The notes beneath the pieces were generated by a model. That model was not told where the DNA came from. It saw nothing but the letters and a program-made list of their open reading frames with translations, and did not search any database. DNA of 64,000 nucleotides from Cymbidium sinense (taxonomy: Eukaryota > Streptophyta > Magnoliopsida > Asparagales > Orchidaceae): contig CM038217.1 of assembly GCA_021442155.1 (NCBI GenBank), positions 150,543,834-150,607,833 on the forward strand, given 5' to 3'. The position numbers were made by a program, and so were the translations under genes. Positions 22,600-35,167 of this stretch are shown here, piece by piece. How positions within the stretch are numbered: the stretch's first letter is position 1; the number at the start of each line of letters is the position of its first letter.

Positions 22600-23620
22600 T
22601 GAATGTACGAGAGTACTGATACAAAATTCTAAACCATCCATAACCGCCAAATTACTCTTCCAACGAAATGTACTCTCAACAATCAAGGGAAAGAAATTGG
22701 ACAACATGACCAAAAATCATACGTACTCTCCTGAGAGTACAGAGAGTATAGATGCAAAAAATACTAACAAATCAACCAAATAGCCTCCAAATTGTGCCTA
22801 ATGAACATATTTCCTCCAAACAGGCCAAAGAAATAGATAAATAATGACCAAAATGCTCATACCTCGGAGAGTATAGAGTATAGAGTATAAAGAGTAGAGA
22901 GTGAGAGTATAGAGAGAGAGGACATAGTTACGGATGTAATGAAAATAATCTCAACAACTCCAAAAAATTGGAGAAAATGACCAAAAATCATCTGTACTCT
23001 ACATATGCAAAATAACACTAAAAAATAACCAAACATCCTCCAAATTGTTCCTCATAGATTGTAATGAACATATTCCCTCCAAACAGGCCACAGAAAGTGA
23101 AAAGATAACCCAAAATGATCTATACTCTCAGGAGATTACAGAGAGTATAGAGAGTATAGATGCAAAAATCTCCCAAAAATTATCCAAACATCCCACCAAA
23201 TTGCTTCCAATGTAATGTAATGAACATAAGGTACAGATGCAAAATAACCAAGCCAAAGAAATTAGAAAAAAAGTCCACAAAATTATCTGTACTCTCAAGA
23301 GAGTACAGAGAGTACATATGCAAAATAACACTAAAAAAATCACCAAACAGCCTCCAAATTTTTCGTGATGGATTGTGATAAACATATTTCCTCCAAACAT
23401 GCCACAATGAAAGTGAAATGCTCTATACTCTCAGGAGAGTACAGAGTATAGAGAGTACAGATGAAAATCTCACATAAAGATTAACCAAACAACCACAAAA
23501 TTGCTTCTAATGGAATGTAATGACCATATTCTCTCCTAAACTACAAAAATATTCAGAAAATCATCTGTACTCTCATGAGAGTACAGAGAGTACAGATGCA
23601 AAAATCCCTCGAAATAAGCA
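22600..23620 (-). repeat. Right subterminal tandem array, outer part (inverted)
   Basis: More reversed units of the array, with GAGAGTACAGAGAGTA-type words near 22735, 22880, 23145, 23300, 23440 and 23580 and the CCAAACAGCCTCCAAATT block between them. The units here are more diverged than the inner ones. Behind it, 23621-23870 is a spacer with no recognised gene. Confidence 0.88.
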
Positions 23621-23869
23621 AAGTCCTCTTGCAGAGAACTCTAAACAGTGTAGGAAATATACACTAAATAAAAGAATTTTAAGGAATAACACTAACAAAT
23701 GTAAAAAAATTGTACATATACAATTGAGAAGAATTACCGATGCATTTTTATTTAATACATCCTCAACTATTTCCTCAAGGCCTTTGTTCTCTATCTTCAT
23801 GGTTCTTTCAAAAAAAGAAAATGAGAAAATCTCTTTCTCTCTCGAGCTCAAAAGAAAAATACACCCTAA

Positions 23870-23972
<103 letters not shown>

Positions 23973-24070
23973 GTGTCTTTTAAATTCCTCTCGCACATTC
24001 TAACGAGGCTTCTTCTCCCCGCTTGAATGAGGCAGGTGCCAGATAAATGGCATGGTCACCATCCATCTAG

Positions 24071-24181
24071 TTACAATATCGTTAAGCGCTAAAATGGAAA
24101 AAAAACTACTGGACACATGTCGGGCCAGGATTGGAGTCCACACGTAAAGCTACGTGCGGACCCGGACGTAATATTTTCTCC
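24071..24181 (-). repeat. Right terminal inverted repeat of the MULE
   Basis: The reverse complement starts GGAGAAAATATTACG at 24181 and aligns inward with 10394-10494, ending with CATTTTAGCGCTTAA near 24082. It sets the right end of the element. The next base outward starts AGAGGACTG. Confidence 0.82.
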
Positions 24182-24443
24182 AGAGGACTGAGCCTCTATA
24201 CAAAATATTTTGATTAAGTGAAAACCTCTTAGTATCCCAGAACTCAATGATCCATCATATGCTAGCTCAATGGGGATTCGAGATATTTCTATGGATATGA
24301 AATTCTGATTGAAAATCTTATGGACCCTACTCATGTACGATATTCAAGCCACAAAATAATGAGAGTTTCAAAACAGCCAGCATCGCTTACCATATATGTG
24401 CTTCTTGGCAAATTATTACTTTATATCCTCTACTTGATGTTCT

Positions 24444-25262
24444 TTGAATGATTATGGTGAAGGAGGCATGCCTATAGAGTTAACAATAGAGGAATCAGAT
24501 ATAAATAGTTTCCTTGCAAAGCTGGAATTTGGATATGGCAAATTTGTCGCTCCTTGTTTATTTCATATGTTCCTTGGCTTGGGTTCTAATAATGGATCTA
24601 CTAGAAACCAAAGCGGTTCAACAAAAATTTCTTATTGTTGTCTACTACATTCTAGTTAGTTCTGGCAGAAGCAGACTGATTTAGTCCTTCCCAAGAAAAT
24701 TTTCTATTTGAATTGATCAAATTGTTCCACGCTAGATGTTTCAGGTTGGACAAAATTTAATTCATGATTCATATATGCACCTCCTTTATTTAGAGCTTCA
24801 AAAGTTGAAGGTTGAGCCTGTACTTCTGCACTACCTCTCCCGTTTGAGAGCCCTCCAAGTCTCTCATCTCCTAGTGGACCCATGTATACTACACGAGTTG
24901 TCGTCATACAGCCTGGATTCATTGGATTTACTATATCCTACTACAGCTCACTCTTTATTGCAGGCGGTAATTGAAATTTCATCCCGTGGAGATGGAAGAG
25001 ATACAAATGTCAATCCTTTTGTCCATAAGCTTGACCCGGTTGTGTGCTCTATTGTAGAGTGTAATTCATGAGGAATTGAATGCTAAGAAGCCATTGACTA
25101 TTGAATGGTTTCGGACACATCAACATCCAATCGTAGTGACTACTTTTGTGAACATCTTTGAAGAGGATCCTTGCTTCAAAGCAACTACAACATTATGCTC
25201 CATAGGAATGTCATCTATATCAAGCACTACAAATGATCTCACACTTTTTATACTTGCTCTTT
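24444..25262. other. Exon-like segment of unknown identity
   Basis: Frames on + include 24444-24659 (71 codons), 24736-25071 (111 codons) and 25076-25270 (64 codons, with WFRTHQHPIVVTTFVNIFEE). On - a 72-codon frame covers 24922-24704 and starts near MNPGCMTTTRVVYMGPLGDE. The base composition is more gene-like than its surroundings. I do not recognise a family on either strand. It could be a gene fragment carried by the LTR, the unrepeated start of the tandem units that follow, or sequence brought in by another insertion. Confidence 0.3.
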
Positions 25263-25267
25263 TTATG

Positions 25268-26440
25268 TAGGTGCTTGAAGACCCCGTTATGCTCAGTAGA
25301 GCTAACGGGTAGAAGATTTTGGTCGTAGTGTCGTAAGACACTACTGCTATGCTCGAGAGTGACGAGATAGACTCATACATCCCCTATCTGGGGACAACGC
25401 CGGAAGGCTATCGAATTTTGGACTGACGGGAGACCTAAACAAAAATAAATAAAAGTGTTGGTGAGCATAAATTGAACTTATTTAAAAATGATAAATTAAA
25501 GAATAAACTTACATATATGCTCTTTTTATGCAGGTGTTTAAAGACTCTGTTATGCTCAGTAGAGCTGGCATGTTAGAAGACTACGTAGTGTCATACAAGA
25601 CACTAACCATTATGCTCAGAGAAGGCGGAAGGAATATCCTCACGAGCCTAAGGAAGATGCCAAAAAAATTCAAACTAATAGAGGACTTAATTAATTTAAT
25701 ACAAAATGAACTCGAAGCTTAAAATTAAAATTTGAACTAAGATTACAGGTGTTGAGGACCTTGTTATGCTCAGTAGTGTTAACGGGTAGAAGACCACGGC
25801 CATAGTGTCACAAGACAGATATGCTCAAGAGAGATGAAGGTCGGTAGAATTCTCGATGTAGCCCCCTATATGGGGAAGATGCTGGGAGGCTACTGAAATT
25901 CAAACTGATAGAAGACTTAATTAATTTAACACAAAATAAACTATAAACTCAAAATTAAAATTTGAATTGAAATTGCAGGTGTTTGTTGACCTTGTTATGC
26001 TTAGTGGGGGTTAGAAGACCACTAATGCAATTGTAAGACACTAACCGATAGAGCGGGAAGGTCAAATAGACTCTGACGACCTCCTATGTGGGATCCTGAG
26101 GCGTCAAATTTAGATTGATGGGAGACTTAAACTAGAATAAATTAAAGTGTTTATGAGGTTAAATTAAACTTATTTGAAAATGATAAATTTAAAAATAGAC
26201 CTACATATATGCTCTTTTTATGTAGGTGTTTAAAGACTCCGTTATGCTCAGTAGAGCTAACGGGTAGAATATCATGACCAATCGTAAGACACCGGCGTAT
26301 GCTCAAGATGGATGGGAAGGTCGAATAGCCCCATGTCTATGTGGGGACGATGCAGGTCGCCAAAATTTGATTGACGTAAAGCTTAAATATGATTAAATAA
26401 GAGTATTAATAAGCATAAATTAAACTTAAATAAAAAAGAT
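25268..26440 (+). repeat. Five tandem copies of a 214-264-bp unit in the Tat1 3' LTR
   Basis: Units start near 25268, 25532, 25746, 25977 and 26223. Each opens with a CAGGTG/TAGGTG word, then a TGAAGACC/TAAAGACT-like block, GTTATGCTCAGTAGAGCTAA and CGGGTAGAAG, and closes with a CCTATNTGGGGA block. A T-rich stretch ending in AG stands before several units, like a splice acceptor. One unit (25528-25722) keeps a 64-codon frame. The reverse complement of two related units is at 40090-40495 in the Tat2 LTR. Confidence 0.85.
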
Positions 26441-26479
26441 GAATCGAAGCCAAACCTACTCACAAAAAAATTTCTAAAG

Positions 26480-29400
26480 GTCTTCAAATAAGAATGAGTC
26501 TATAAGCTTCTTAGCGATCACGAGCTAAGTTTCATTGAAACTTAGAGAACTCAATGAACTATGAACTAAATGAGAACAAATGAATAATAATATAAATAAT
26601 TAAATAAGATTTAAATAATTCTTACACCACCGGATCTGCAACTCTTTGTACAAGCAGACAGAAGGTGATACTAAACCAAAATCTACAAAAATCATGGAGC
26701 TTTCCTTCAATACCACAAAAATTAAGGAACTTCATTATAATTATGATTTTTAAAATTAATGAAATCACTAATTAGGTGAAATTAGCTAATTTATAAATTC
26801 CTGCATGTGCTCGGACATAAAGATTTAAAGTGCAAATTTTAATATTCAAAGGTCTAAAAGCAAATTGGAATCAATTAAATATTAATCTGAAAAATTTAAT
26901 AAGATATTAGATTAAGCTATAACATCTTCTACGCCACTGGATTCCAACATATCATACAAGTGAACAGGAGGCGTTAATTAAGGCATTCTTAGATACACTT
27001 GCATATGCTCGGACATAAAGATTTAAAGTGCAAATTTTAATGTTTAAAAAGGCTACGTAGGCTAAATTGGAATCAATTAAATATTAATTTGAAAAATTTA
27101 ATATGATATTAGATCAATATATAACATCTTCAATGCCACCGAATCTGCAACACAAAATTAGAAGTAGATAGAAGGCATTGGCTTAAATTATAAATAAACT
27201 TTAAATATATTAATTTTGCATAAATTTTGGAGCAACTATCACTCGATTTAAGCACTTCATAATTTGTACAATCATTTGAAATAAATGAATTCTTGTACAA
27301 AATATAAAGCAATCGTGAGTTAAATTTGATATTTCTAAAATTTATACAAGTATTCTAAATGATCACCCGCATGGGCCCCGACACTATGTTGAATGCTTAA
27401 ACTTAGTGTTTGAGAATGCTGCGCAGGTTGATTCCCGGTTGGGTCTATGGACTAGGTCCAGGTTAACAAAACCTAATTATGTTGTTATAGCTTTCTTTGC
27501 CGAGAAAATCTTAGAGAAGCTAATTCTGTCATTTTGGGAGTATAACGACCATCTCCTAACTCCCCAATGATAGTTGAGTTGATTGAAACTATCAACTGGA
27601 GGGGTAACTATTATCAAAATATTTAAGATATTTATATTTAATATTCTCAAATCTAAAATTCTCAAAATGTAAACTAGGTCTGATCCTCTATTATTAAATT
27701 GATATAGTCGATAAGATCTAAAATAATGAAATAAATGATTTAAACACTGATGAGCCCACAGTCAATGCTTAAACTTAGTTCGAGATGCGGCAGTTGATTC
27801 GGTTGGATCTACGATGGTCCGTTAACAAAACTAATGATGTAGTTATAGCTTTCTCCAGAAAATATCAGAAGCTAATTTATCATTTGATAATGACCATCAC
27901 CTATATCCCCGATGATAACTTAGTTGATCGAAGATATCAACTGGAAGGGTAATCATTATTATCAAAATATTTATGATATTATATTCAATAATATCAAATT
28001 CAAAATCCTCAAAATATAAATCTAGGTCTGATCCTCATTATTAAATTAATAGAGTCGACAAGAAAATAATAAATTAAATGATTTAAACACATGGGCCCCA
28101 CATCTGAATGCTTAAACTTAGTTCGAGGATGCTGTGCGATTCTTTGACTGGGTCCGGGTTAACAAAACCTAATGATGTTGTTATAGCTTTCTCTTCCTGA
28201 GAAAATCTCTGAGAAGCTAATTCTGTCATTTGGTAGTATAACGACTATCTCCTAACTCCCTAATGATAGTTGAGTTGATTGAAAATATCAACTAGAGGGG
28301 TAACTATTATCAAAATATTTATGATATTATATTCAATATTCTCAAATTCAAAATCCTCAAAATATAAATCTAGGTCTGATTCTTTATTATTAAATTAATA
28401 GAGTCGACAAGATTTGAAATAATAAATTAAATGATGTAAACACCTGCATGGTCCTCGACACTATGCTGAATGCTTAAATTTAATATCTGAGGATGCTGCG
28501 TGGGTTGATTCTCAATTTAGTCTTAGGACTGGGTCTGGGTTAACAAAACCTAAAAATCTTTTATAAGAATTTCAACTTAGTAAAATATCTAGAAGTTAAT
28601 TCTGTCATGTGACAGTTGATCTGATCTTCTGTTAGGAGTTAAATAGAGTTGATAGGATATAAAGTTCTCAATTATAATTGATTCAATCAATTAACCATTC
28701 TGATGATGACTATGTTAAATGAAAATTTTAATCAGAGGGGATACTTTTATCAAAATATGATTATAATTTCAAAGCAAATTAACTTAGATTGAATATCAAT
28801 CTAAATGCAGGATATAAAATATCATTAAATTATAAATGCTAAAATAAAATTTAATTTTTAAAAAACTTAAAGCTAAAAAATCCAGTTCACCATCCGCAAT
28901 TATTTATCGGAGGTGACAAATTAAGAAAATCTAGCTCACAAAAGAGCTAAAGTCAAATCAAGTACACAACTATGTTTACTCTCAAACAATCCCATGCCAG
29001 CAAGGATGTGGCCCGTGTCCTCTGACTGTGTGGCTTGGCCAGTAGGCTCCACATGATACAGTTATGACCAGAGTCCTCTAACCGAGTGGTTGTCACCAAA
29101 TGACCCCACTATATTGCGGTTACGACTGTAGCCCATATGCTCCCCAATGACTCTACCTTTTGAGTTGTGAACCATAGGGTATACTTGATTGGGCAAAAAT
29201 CCCTCTGTTAGCTAAGGTAGACTTAAACTTGTCTCCTTAGACAAACACCACCCCAGGTCTATGAGGATTACTTGGATGACATAACTTATGTGTTGTTGAT
29301 AAGGTCCTTCGGTCAAGTTGGGTCGACTACCTTCTATAACTAAGTAGACTAGGGACCACGACAGCCCAGTATGACGGAACCATGGGATCTAGATCGGGCG

Positions 29401-29735
29401 CATCATCGTTCCCCCAACCATTCTCTTTAAGTTAAATATAATAAATTTCATAAATCTAAATTCTAAAACTCCACATGTTGCTACTATACGCTATGCACTA
29501 AGCGATTTAACGATTAGTCTTAATCAAAAGTTCTCTCTCAGCATTGAGGGGAGTAATTAACTATGGATGCTTGCACCTATAGGAAACCTGGAACTAGATC
29601 TAAAGTCCTCACAAAGTGAGGGTGAAATCCTTGGGTAGTGTCTTATCTACTTTCCATCTGCCTTCTGAAAATTACATTGACATATAAATCTACTCTCTTC
29701 AATGAGAGGTCGATGGAAAATTTTTGGAGCCCACA
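26480..29735 (+). repeat. Conserved 3' portion of the Tat1 3' LTR
   Basis: This portion is shared with 400-2105 and with 37784-39420 reversed. Landmarks in order are GATCACGAGCTAAGTTT (26516), CTCGGACATAAAGATTTAAA (26811), the four-copy tandem (27370-28570), CACAGGG-like and TGACTCTACC blocks (about 29090-29160), GTTCTCTCTCAGCATTGA (29529), and the end GGAGCCCACA (29726-29735). No gene is present. Confidence 0.75.
27370..28570 (+). repeat. Four tandem copies of an about 360-bp unit
   Basis: The block with GAATGCTTAAACTTAGT, GGTTAACAAAACCTAA and ATTCTGTCATTT occurs near 27376, 27760, 28085 and 28450, with AGTTGATTGAAA and GTCTGATCCTC blocks between. The 5' LTR (about 880-1100) and the Tat2 LTR (about 38860-39070, reversed) have a single copy. 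The expansion is therefore local to this LTR. The second and third copies have lost many bases. Confidence 0.8.
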
Positions 29736-30571
29736 GTAGCCCTAATTCGGTAATCCCTATAGTCTGAATTTCTTCTTTCTCTTCTCTAAGTTTTCTTTTC
29801 ACCTCTCATCTTTCAGCTTTCTCCACATCTCGGTCCTTCGACTTCTCCCGAAGCGAATCCTTATTCTCTTCTAGTGAAGCAAACAACTATTAGGTACTGA
29901 TACATCTCTTGTATTTTCATCTGTTAATGGTTTTCTAATTGTATTTTGTGATAGATATTGATGATTTTATTTTGATATGGTTCAATAGTTCTCTGCTTCT
30001 CTTGGCTGCGGGTGATTTGTTTCATGCAGTAGATAGTAGTAAACTAGTATTCATTGAAAATGATTATATCATATGCTTAATGCTTTTTTTTTGTTGGAGG
30101 ATTGTTTACTCTTTATTTTTTGTGTGGGGTAATAGTCAATAAGATTTAATTACTTGTGGATTATAGACTTTTATTGTTTGAGGACATGAATGAACAAATC
30201 TATAGGTTTCAAATATTTTGAAAAAAAGTTATGTAAGGTATTGAGATGGAGGAAAGCTCCGAGGTTTTTATTGAACTAATTTCATGCGCGGAGTTGGTTA
30301 TATGATATGTAATGCCCAAAGTAGTAATTGATAAACTGAAATTTAGAATTTAGTGATTAGTATCTTTGAAATGCTTGATGCATTTAGCTTTACTAATGAT
30401 GCAAGCTTGTTTTTTCAATTTATGTATATGATTAGCTAAAAATAAGTGGACTATATGCTTATATTCATGTTATCAATGGTTTTCATTGAAATTTGAACTA
30501 AAATAATTCGATATATATTTTTTTAGTCTCATTTGGCTTATTCTTTCTTGATTTCATTATAGTTTGATTAG

Positions 30572-32660
30572 ATGTCTCATTGTGGAGAGAGTTCAAATAT
30601 GATTGGTTCTTCCCAAAATCAAATACCTATCAACCAAGATAATACCCATTGTGTTGCAAGTGCTTCAAGTAGTAAGTCATCTTTTGAAAAGAAAATAAAA
30701 AAGACAATTTGACCAAGATCTGATGTTTGGGATCATTTTACTAAATTTAATAGTTTTGATGGAGAAAAGTTGAGTAAATGTAACTACTGTAGAAAAACTT
30801 ATCATAGTGATATAAAGCTTAATGGTATTACAACTTTACAGACACATCTTTCTATATGTCAAAAGAATCTTCATAACATCAAAAAAAGTCAAACTCTACT
30901 AGTATTGCAACCTAATGATAAAGGTGAATATACTGGAGGTCTCCAAGCTTAGAGGTTTGATCAAGAAGCTATTAGAAAAGCTTTAGCGATCATGGTAATT
31001 ATGGATGAATTACCATTTAAACATGTTAAAGGATATGGGTTCAAATATTTTATCTCAGTGTTGCCCAATGTTTAAAATACCTTCTCATTGGACACTCACT
31101 CGTGACTGCTTTCAATTTTACTTAGATGAGAAGAATGCATTAAAAAATATCACGAGATTCAACTAAAAGGGTTAGCTTAATAATTGACACATGGATATCA
31201 ATTCAGAGAATAATTATATGTGTCTTACCGTGCATTATATTGATGAAGATTGAAAGTTGAATAACAGAGTCATTAATTTTTGTCCCATATATAGTCATAG
31301 AGGTGAGATTATTGGGCAGGAGGTAGAGAAATGTTTGATTTATTGGGGTATGAATATAGCATTTTCAGTCACAATTAATAATGCTAGCTCTAATAATGGT
31401 ATTATCTATTATTTGCGGAAGAAATTTTCTAAATGAGAGGGAAGTGTTCTTGATTATAAGTTTTTACATATGAGATGTGTTGCACATATTATAAATCTTA
31501 TTGTTCAAGATGGAATTAAGGAGATTGGTAAATCTGTACAATGTGTAAGAACAATAGTGAGGTACATTAGACAATCACGATCAAGCGTTAAAAAATTCAA
31601 AGAATGCATTGAAATTGAAAAAAAATAAAAAGCAAAAGCTTATTGTGTTTGGATGAACATACAAGGTGGAATTCTACATATCCGATGTTAAATTCGATGC
31701 TTCAGTTTCAAAAAGTTTTTGAGAGATATGAAGAGATTGATCCTCAATTTAGAGTAGAGTTGGAGAAGGAAGTGGATGCAAAACATGGTGGAGTTCCATG
31801 TGATGATGATTGGAAGAATGCGGGAAGACTTGTTACTTTCTTAGAAAGATTTTATCAATTAATTCTGCATATTTTAGGTTGCTTATATGTCTCTTCAAAT
31901 ACATTCTCTCATGAGATTGCAGAGGTCTAATGTGTGCTTCAAAGTTGGGAATGTCATTATGATCCTGAAGTTGCACCATGGCTAAGAAAATGAAATTAAA
32001 GTTTGATAAGTATTGGGGAAGTATTGATAAAATGAATATGAATATTTGTCTTGCAGTTGTACTGAATTTGATGTAGTCGATATGTATCCTAGCTTAGAGG
32101 GGGATAATTTGGCATGGGCAATAAGGTCTAGCTGCTATGATATGTTCTATGATTATAAGATGAAGATGGTCGACAAAGATGAAATTGCTTCTGAGGTAAA
32201 ATAGAATATTGTTGAATGCCATCATGATCCAAGGGATGGTGGGAGAAAATACATGATGGTTGAGAAGTTCAAGAGGCATAACTATGGGAGAGATGATCTT
32301 GAGAGTAAAATAGACTTAGTGAAATACTTGGCTAAAGAATCTGAAGTTATGCAAGATGACTTTGAAATTTTAACATGGTGGAAGGTTAATGCTCTGAGGT
32401 TTCTCATCTTATCTCAGATGGCTAGATATATTCTAGCTATTCTATATTAACTGTAGCTTTTGAGTCTACTTTTAGTATTGGTGGTAGTGTTTTGGATAGT
32501 TTTTAGGAGCTCTTATCTCCAAAAATAGTACAAGCTCTTATATGTGCCCAAGATTGGATGAGAGCAAAGTGGACAAGTGAGCCAGTCAATGTTGAGGAGA
32601 ACATTCATGATATTAATAAATTTGATGAAGGTATCGTAATGTCTTTTATGATTAATTACA
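30572..32660 (+). pseudogene. hAT transposase with BED zinc finger (RICESLEEPER-like), broken
   Basis: The start ATG is at 30572. The BED finger (about 30721-30890) reads VWDHFTKFNSFDGEKLSKCN, then CRKTYH and LQTHLSICQK, giving the Cys-Cys-His-Cys set. The middle shows KDxxRxxxSFNLTRD-like ruins near 31130-31300. From 31643 a frame reads CLDEHTRWNSTYPMLNSMLQ then FQKVFERYEE and WKNAGRLVTFLERFYQL. Near 31995 there is FDKYWGSIDKMN, and the C-terminal dimerisation part reads FEILTWWKVNALRFLILSQM (about 32363) and LSPKIVQALICAQDWM (about 32515). The family cuts and pastes DNA. Stops near 30951, 31135 and 31628 and several frame changes make it inactive. Confidence 0.88.
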
Positions 32661-33029
32661 ACACTTTATTTTTTTCATCCATATATCATTACCATACTAT
32701 ATTATGCATTAACACTTTTTTAGATCTATTGAAGGTTACAGATGATCCAACATTTTGGTGAAGTATTGGAATGATATAGTCATACAGATGATTGAAGCAT
32801 TTATGCTATATTGGAATGATAAATTTTGGTAGTTTCTTTTATGGTTTCTATTTTTGTTGCTTGGAAATTGGCATATGGGTTACTTACTTCTGTGCTTTCT
32901 TTTCTTTTGTGTTGTCATATAAGTTTTTTTGTTCCCTCAGTAATTGGGATATAAATGCATTTATTTCTTGTTGTGTGGTTGGGTCTAGCTGATTATTTGA
33001 GGCTTTTATTTTGTGAGCATGTGGCTGCT

Positions 33030-33740
33030 GACTGAGTTATTTGGTTGGTTTCCTATGTCTGGCTTGTTAGTTGGTTGGTTCCCTCACATTTTTTGATTTT
33101 CCTAGTTGTTGGTATCACTATTTCTGGTTTGTGTTTCCTGTTGTTTGGCTAGTTTCCCTTTCCTGTGGTTGGCTTATTGGTTGGTTGGTTCCCTTTGGTT
33201 TTGGGTGGTTCTGGTTGCTTGGTTGGTTGGTTCCTTATAGCTGCTTGCTGGTTGTTTGGCTAGTTTTTCTTTCTTGTGGCTAGCTTGTTGGTTGGTTGGT
33301 TCCCTATATTTTGGGTGGTATTGGCTGTTAGTTTGTTCCTAATGCTAGTGGTTGTTTATGGTTTCTCTTTCATGTGCTGACTTGTTGGTTGGTTAGTTCA
33401 CTCTATTTTTGGGTGGCTCCCTGGTTAGTTCTAGTTTCTTGGTTGGTTGGTTTCCTATAGATGCTGGCCGGTTGTTTGGTTGGTTTCTGTTTCCTGTGGC
33501 TGGCTTGTTGGTTGGTTGGTTCCCTCTATTTTTGGGTTGATGGTTCTGGTTGCCTGGTTAGTTGGTTCTCTGTAGTTGCTAGCTGGTTGTTTAACTGGTT
33601 TTTGTTTCCTGTGGCTAGCTTGTTAGTTGGTTGGTTCCCTCAATTTTTGTCAGTTGGGTATGTTCTTATTTGTTTCCTGGTGGGCCGGTGGCTACTCTTG
33701 GGTGGCTGGTTATTTGGGGCTTTGGGCTATGATGAATTTG
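33030..33740 (+). repeat. GGTTGGTTGGTTCC minisatellite in the hAT 3' part
   Basis: About six or seven units of 105-115 bp contain CTTGTTGGTTGGTTGGTTCC, a TTTTTGGGTGG block, a GGTTGTTTGG block and TTTCCTGTGGCTGG. They create Trp/Val/Leu-rich open frames (33071-33283 and 33461-33892), which are not taken as genes. The array sits between the transposase stop and the hAT right end. Confidence 0.85.
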
Positions 33741-34324
33741 ATGTTATATTTTGTTTACTACAGCTGGTAGCATTATATGTGATTGTAACCCTCCAATTTG
33801 GAGTTTGGATGCTCACATATTCTATTGCTCCTAGTAATTTTTTGACTGGGCCTAAGCCTTTCTTTTCTTTAGAATTTTACCTTTGCTTTTAGTCTCTCTT
33901 TTGTCTTTGTTTCTAATCAGTTAGTTTTTTTAAGCTTTTTTGGAAGTGCAGGTTTATTATTGCAAGTCTTGACTTTGGTTGGATATGTATTTTTTTTCTC
34001 AAGCTTAATTGCATTATTCGTTGTTCCGCTTGAGCCTTGATTTTTTTAAATTTTTTTCTTTGATTGTACATTTGTACTTGTTCTAAATTGGGAAATTGAT
34101 GAACAATACATTTTTTTTTGAATTAGAATTGTCAATGATTGCTACATTATCTATTAATGCAATAGATTGCTCGTTTTAATTATTATTTTTAGTAGTTTAA
34201 TTTGTAGGCATTTAAAATTATTATAATCATAGTATTGTTACAAGTTTATAATATTTTTTGGAAATATCTCATTTGAAATTGACTTTGTAAGCTCACATTT
34301 TATATTTTCAGTTTTTTTTAAAAT

Positions 34325-34473
34325 TGAACCGAAAATCTGAACTTTTTTCGGATTGGATTGGTTCGGATTATATTAAATATTATACATATTGGATTTTTGG
34401 ATTCTGAATTTCAAACCGAATGGATTAGCAAATTAGAAAATTGATCTGTCCAATGACCGAATGCACACTCCTA
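34325..34473 (-). repeat. hAT right terminal and subterminal region
   Basis: Short inverted words AACCGAAAATC / TTTCGGATTGGATTGGTTCGG and CAAACCGAATGG cluster before the presumed terminus at 34473. The 8 bases that follow (CTAGTGAA) would be one half of an 8-bp target duplication; the other half is not visible because the left end is lost. Confidence 0.55.
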
Positions 34474-35029
34474 CTAGTGAACGTATGAGGTTCACTCACG
34501 TTCGTTCTACATGCTTGTTTGCTCAAATTGTACTCATAATGATAAGAAATAAATTTTTTATGAAATTTTATAGTTTTGAAACAAAATGAATATTAAAAAT
34601 AAGTATATCATTTCACAAATAAAAATGTGTTGAACTTAATGGAACCAAAATGAGGAGTTAGTTTTAGATGTTGAGATTTTTTAAATCTAATTGCATAATA
34701 AATTTGATTAAAATTGGACTAAAAATGTTTAGTGATACATTGATCAAATTAGCATGGGATTTTATAAAATTGTATTTAATTAAATCTTATGACACTTTAG
34801 ATATTAAATTTTTTGAGTAATTTGAAATATTTACCAAAAAGATTTCTCCTCAAAAGTGTTAAAATTTAAGGCTAGAATTCTGATTGTGGTTAATTGGAAC
34901 ACATGTGGTGTAATCAAAATTATGGGAAAATTTGTTGGGATTTGTGATGGTAGCAAGGGAGATTGGGTTGATATACATAATCTCAAAGCCTACTATAGTT
35001 CTATTTATTTATAGACTCTTAACTATTTA

Positions 35030-35167
<138 letters not shown>

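Larger units (their letters stand above)
24182..29735 (+). mobile_element. Tat1 3' LTR, right part, resumed after the MULE
   Basis: From about 26480 to 29735 this matches the 5' LTR end (400-2105), including the stop at GGAGCCCACA. It also matches the Tat2 LTR in reverse (37784-39420). Blocks near 25270-26440 match the reverse complement of 40090-40495 in Tat2. The segment therefore is LTR, and since the LTR start at 8974 lacks its end before the MULE, it is taken as the other half. It is longer than the Tat2 LTR because of two internal tandem expansions (25268-26440 and 27370-28570). Confidence 0.65.
29736..34473 (+). mobile_element. hAT element remnant, 5' end lost
   Basis: A BED-finger hAT transposase pseudogene (30572-32660) is followed by a minisatellite (33030-33740) and by a terminal region that looks like a hAT end: repeated AACCGAA/TTCGGATTGG words from 34325, then GCACACTCCTA at 34463-34473 (reverse complement TAGGAGTGTGC). 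Bases 29736-30571 would be the 5' untranslated part, with CT-rich DNA at 29770-29860 and an AG acceptor (TATAG, 30557-30561) before the start codon. The Tat1 LTR abuts at 29735, so the left inverted repeat is missing in this window. Confidence 0.68.

Noticed and set aside
33461..33892. 143-codon Trp-rich open frame, possible membrane protein
   Set aside because: It is explained by the GGTTGGTTGG minisatellite and has no recognisable domain.
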